In this document: piece by piece, positions 59,872 through 64,000 of the stretch
How the letters are laid out: every line of letters starts with the position of its first letter
How positions within the stretch are numbered: position 1 is the stretch's first letter
Source: Heloderma charlesbogerti
Lineage: Eukaryota > Chordata > Lepidosauria > Squamata > Helodermatidae
Direction of reading: 5' to 3'
NCBI GenBank assembly: GCA_026122225.1
Contig: JANEZZ010001898.1
Location: forward strand, 1-64,000
Length of the DNA: 64,000 nt
Program-made: the position numbers and the translations under genes
Notes under the pieces: model-generated
Database searches by the model: none
What the model was told of the DNA's origin: nothing
Seen by the model: only the letters and a program-made list of their open reading frames with translations

Positions 59872-60048
59872 CTGTTGAGCATGCTGTATGGGTAGGTTTT
59901 TGTCAGGCGAGGCTCTCTGTCAGGTATTGTGGTCCCAAGCCATGTAAAGATTTATAGGATAAAAACCCAGCACCTTGTCTCAGCCCCTTCATGGATTACT
60001 GCCTTGTTGTGGTGAAGGGGCTTGCGTAACTCAGTGAAGCCATAAGCT

Positions 60049-63000
60049 ATGCCGTGCAGGGCCACCCAAGACGGACAGGTCATGGCAGAGAGTTCTGACA
60101 AAATGTGGGCCACTGGAGAAGGAAATGGCAACCCACTCCAGTATTCTTGCCAAGAAAACTCCATGGAGCGTATCACAAGGCTAAAAGATATGACGCTGGA
60201 AGATGAGCCCCTCAGGTCGGAAGGTGTCCAATATGCTACTGGGGAAGAGTAGAGGGTATTTCCAAGTAGCGCCAGAAACAGTGAAGCAGCTGGGCCAAAG
60301 CCGAAAGGACACTCAGCTGTGGATGTGTCTGGTGGTGAAAAGAAAATCCAATGCTGTAAAGAACAATATTGTTTAGGAACCTGGAATGTCAGATCAATGA
60401 ATCAAGGTAAGCTGGAGGTGGTCAAACATGAGATGGCAAGATTGAACATCGACATCTTGGGAATCAGCGAACTAAAATGGACAGGCATGGGCGAATTTAA
60501 TTCAGGTGACCATCATATCTACTATTGTGGGCAAGAATCCCTTAGAAGAAATGGAGTAGCACTCATAGTCAACAAAAGGGTGGGAAAAGCAGTACTGGGG
60601 TACAATCTTAAAAATGATAGAATGATCTCAGTACGAATCCAAGGCAAACCATTCAACATCATAGTAATTCAAGTCTATGCCCCAACCACTGAGGCCGAAG
60701 AAGCTCAGGTTGATCGGTTCTATGAAGACCTACAACACCTTCTAGAACTAACACCAAAAAAAGATGTCCTCTTCATCATAGGGGATTGGAATGCTAAAGT
60801 AGGAAGTCAAGAATTCACCAGGATAACAGGCAGGCATGGCCTTGGTGTACAAAATGAAGCAGGACAAAAGCTAATAGAGTTTTGCCAAGAGAACATGCTG
60901 ATCATAGCAAACACTTTTTTCCAACAGCACAAGAGGCGACTCTACACATGGACGTCACCAGATGGTCAATATCGAAATCAGATTGATTATGTCCTTTGCA
61001 GCCAAAGATGGAGAAGCTCCATACAGTCAGTAAAAACAAGACCTGGAGCTGACTGTGGCTCAGATCATGAGCTGCTTCTTGCAAAATTTTGGCTTACATT
61101 GAAGGACGTAGGGAAAACCACTAAACCATTCAGGTATGACCTAAATCATATCCCTTATGAATATACAGTGGAGGGGAGGAATAGATTTCAGGGATTAGAC
61201 CTGATAGACAGAGTGCCTGAGGAACTATGGACGGAGGTCCGTAACATTGTTCAGGAGGCAGCAACGAAATCCATCCCAAAGAAAAAGAAATGCAAGAAAG
61301 CAAAGTGGCTGTCTGATGAGGCTTTACAAGTAGCTCACGAAAGAAGGGAAGCGAAAAGCAAGGGAGAAAGGGGAAGATATACCCAACTGAATGCAGAGTT
61401 CCAGAGAATAGCAAGGAGAGACAAGAAGGCCTTCTTAAATGAACAAGGCAAAGAAATCGAGGAAAACAACAGAATGGGAAAGACTAGAGATCTCTTCAAG
61501 AAAATTGGAGATCTCAAGGGAACGTTTTGTGCAAAGACGGGCATGATAAAGGACAAAGAAGGCAGGGACCTAACAGAAGCAAATGAGATTAAGAAGAGGT
61601 GGCAAGAATACAAAGAAGAACTATACAGGAAAGATCTGAATGTCCCTGATAGCCATGATAGTGCGGTCACTGAACTTGAGCCGGACATCCTAGAGAGTGA
61701 AGTCAAGGGGGCCTTAGGAAGCATTAGTAACAATAAAGCTAGCGGAGATGACAGTATTCCAGCCGAGCTATTTAAAATCCTAAAAGATGATGCTGTTAAA
61801 GTGCTGCATTCAATATGCCAACAAATCTGGAACACTCAACAGTGGCCACTAGGGATGGCGGAGAATTTCTCCCCGAAACTTCGGGGGGCCGAGCGCCAAC
61901 GCGTTCGGCCCCCCGAACAAGTTTCGGTGAGAAATCCTCCGCACCCCCCCCGCCCCCCGCACCCCCCCGGGACGGGACTTACCTTCCCTGAATGTCCCTC
62001 CCGGCAGCGGGTCCAGCTGGCGGTTCGTCCGGTGTTCGAGCGGGGCGGGAGCGGCAGCCGGTCTTTCGACCGGCTGCCGCCCCCGCCATTGCAATGAAAG
62101 AAAAAAAAAAAACACACGTCCCCTGATAGGCTACGTGACGATTCACGTAGCCTATCACGGCTAGATTTGCCAAGTCAGCTGTGATAGGCTACGTGAATCG
62201 TCACGTAGCCTATCCCGGGTGACTTAAAAAAAAAAAAAAGTGTGTACGGATAATGGCGGCCCCCATAGGGAGCCGCCATTCCCGTTCCTTATTTGGTGGC
62301 TGTAGTCTACGTAAATGTTTACGTAGACTACGGCGAAAATAAGGGCAACGCAAATAGCGTTGCCCTTATTTTCGCCGTAGTCTACGTAAACATTTACTTA
62401 GACGACAGCCACTAAATAAGGAACGCAAATGGCGGCTCCCTATGGGGGCCGCCATTCGCGTACACGCTTTTTTTTTTTTTTTAAGTCACCCGGGATAGGC
62501 TACGTGACGATTCACGTAGCCTATCACGGCTGACTTTGCAGATCTAGCCGTGATAGGCTACGTGAATCGTCACGTAGCCTATCAGGGGGCGTGTTTTTTT
62601 TTGTTTTCTTTACTTTCGCGTTCGTGGCCGGGCGAGGCGACGCGCCTCCTCCCCGGCCTGAATTTCGGCCGGGTGAGGCGGGAAGCCTCCTCCCCGGCCT
62701 GAATTTCGGCCGGGCGAGGCGGGAAGCCTCCTCCCCCCAGCCTGAACTTCGCGGGGGGAGCAGCGAAGCGCTCCCCCCCGCCGCGAACGGCCTTCGACGA
62801 CAGGTAAGTGACTTTCGTCCACCCCTAGTGGCCACAAGACTGGAAAAGGTCAGTTTACATTCCAATTCCAAAGAAGGGCAACGCCAAAGAGTGTTCAAAC
62901 TACCGCACAATTGCGCTCATTTCACATGCCAGCAAGGTGATGCTCAAAATCCTACAAGCTAGGCTTCAGCAGTATGCGAACCGAGAACTACCAGAAGTAC

Positions 63001-64000
63001 AAGCTGGGTTTCGAAGAGGCAGAGGAACTAGAGATCAAATCGCCAACATTCGCTGCATCATGGAGAAAGCAAGAGAATTCCAGAAAAACGTCTGTTTCTG
63101 CTTCATTGACTACGCTAAAGCCTTTGATTGTGTGGATCACAACAAACTGTGGCGAATTCTTAAAGTGATGGGAGTACCAGACCACCTTACCTGTCTCCTG
63201 AGAAACCTGTACGAGGGTCAAGAAGCAACAGTAAGAACCAGACATGGAACAACCGATTGGTTCAAAATTGGGAAAGGAGTACGACAAGGCTGCATATTGT
63301 CACCCTGCTTATTTAACTTATATGCAGAGTACATCATGAGAAATGCCGGGTTGGATGAATCAGAGGTCGGAATTAAGATTGCTGGGAGAATTATCAACAA
63401 CCTCCGATATGCAGACGATACCACCCTAATGGCAGAAAGCGAAGAGGATCTAAAGAGCCTCTTGTTGAGGGTGAAAGAGGAGAGTGCAAAAGCTGGTTTG
63501 AAACTCAACATTAAAAAAACTAAGATCATGGCATCTGGCCCCATCACTTCCTGGCATATACAAGGGGAAGAAATGGAAGCAGTGACAGATTTTACTTTCT
63601 TGGGCTCCAAGATCACCGCAGACGGTGACTGTAGCCATGAAATTAAAAGACGCTTGCTCCTTGGGAGGAAAGCTATGGCAAACCTAGACAGCATAGTAAG
63701 AAGCAGAGACATCACCTTGCCGACAAAGGTCCGTCTAATCAAAGCTATGGTTTTCCCAGTAGTAATGTATGGCTGTGAGAGCTGGACTATAAGGAAGGCT
63801 GAGCGCCGAAGAATTGATGCTTTCGAACTGTGGTGCTGGAGAAGACTCTTACAAGTCCCCTGGACTGCAAGGAGGTCAAATCAGTCGATCCTAAAGGAAT
63901 TCAACCCTGAGTGCCCATTGGAAGGACAGATAATGAAGCTGAAGCTCCAATATTTTGGCCACCTAATGCGAAGAGAAAACTCTCTGGAAAAGACCCTGAT
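60049..64000 (+). pseudogene. BovB ORF2, near-intact but interrupted
   Basis: The frame opens with MPCRATQ at 60049. A CAG-to-TAG change at 60250-60252 stops it, and the same frame is then open from 60253 into the hAT insertion at 61850. Endonuclease residues, counted from the Met at 60319: GTWNVRS (about 20-26), catalytic Glu in SELKW (about 51), GDWNAKVG (about 155-162), SDH (about 248-250). After the insertion the frame is open from 62828 to the window end, with RT motifs FIDYAKAFD (near 63095), RQGCILSP (near 63280) and YADD (63408-63419). Without the one nonsense codon and the insertion no other break is visible, so this was a recently active copy. Confidence 0.93.
61850..62827. mobile_element. 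Foldback hAT element inside BovB copy 3
   Basis: TAGGGATG to CACCCCTA, with the perfect duplication GTGGCCAC (61842-61849, 62828-62835). The terminal-hairpin arm is at left and the GGCC-repeat arm at right, so it is in the opposite orientation to 58903-59871, which it closely resembles. A minus-strand GAAA stem spans 62053-62078. Donors face out at ACTTACC (61977) and CAGGTAAGT (62801). Confidence 0.95.

Larger units (their letters stand above)
58555..59978 (-). mobile_element. L2/CR1-type LINE 3' end, copy B, split by foldback element
   Basis: It is the same family and orientation as 26185-27570: an ATTTATTACATTTCTATACC tail at left, GTAAACCATCCAGAGAAC on the minus strand, an ORF end at 58704-58902, the hAT insertion at 58903-59871, then upstream coding sequence to about 59978, where BovB copy 3 begins. 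Confidence 0.75.
59984..64000 (+). mobile_element. BovB (RTE) LINE copy 3, runs off window
   Basis: The full 5' end CCCCTTCATGG begins at about 59984, with TGAAGGGG pairing back to it near 60013. About 3.0 kb of BovB sequence is present, excluding the hAT at 61850-62827. The 3' end lies beyond the window, so its target duplication cannot be tested. Confidence 0.95.

Overview
This window is vertebrate repeat-rich DNA, most probably from a squamate reptile. That assignment is an inference. It rests on three BovB (RTE-clade) LINE copies, L2/CR1-type LINE fragments, a tRNA-derived SINE and a dense population of hAT-type DNA elements, a mix typical of lizards and snakes. I found no host protein-coding exon, rRNA, tRNA gene or CRISPR array that I could support. 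Most open reading frames are chance frames in GC-rich palindromic arms. The exceptions are the reverse-transcriptase and endonuclease remnants of BovB and L2.

The dominant content is about 22 copies of a non-autonomous foldback family, together about 16 kb or a quarter of the window. Each copy is bounded by TAGGGATG / CATCCCTA-type termini and usually by an 8-bp target-site duplication (TSD; 11 are perfect), which places the family in the hAT superfamily. The inside is a hierarchy of palindromes: small hairpins centred on TACGTAAATNNTTACGTA or on AAATGGCGGC/GCCGCCATTT, arranged so that the whole interior is also an inverted repeat. The two outer arms are unrelated to each other, GC- and CpG-rich, and each nearly always carries a consensus 5' splice site (AGGTAAGT) pointing out of the element. 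One arm also carries a stem capped by a GNRA tetraloop. I do not recognise this architecture as a described family, and it is my main candidate for something new.

Layout. 1-948 is an almost pure G tract, probably an assembly or sequencing artefact. 1216-6538 holds two direct LTR-like repeats with three foldback elements. 6539-10101 is a probable 3.6-kb hAT element carrying two nested hAT elements. 10634-11374 is a foldback element with a tandem hairpin array. 12358-16227 is BovB copy 1 (minus strand) split by a foldback element. 17682-20629 is a three-layer nest: foldback element, then BovB copy 2, then another foldback element. 21966-26140 holds other hAT-like elements and a SINE. 26185-27570 is an L2-type LINE split by a foldback element. 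30996-35158 is a cluster of foldback elements, one inside a hairpin of another. 36785-37965 is a compound tandem/inverted repeat. 38312-45933 holds three more foldback elements and LTR-like repeats. 45934-55600 is repeat-poor, with LINE fragments and microsatellites. 55601-59978 holds a nested foldback pair, two more foldback elements and a second L2 fragment. 59984 to the window end is BovB copy 3 (plus strand), almost open-reading but split by a foldback element at 61850-62827.

The nests give relative ages. Foldback elements were inserted both before and after BovB activity, and repeatedly hit BovB, L2 and each other. No recognisable hAT transposase lies in the window, so mobilisation must have been supplied in trans.
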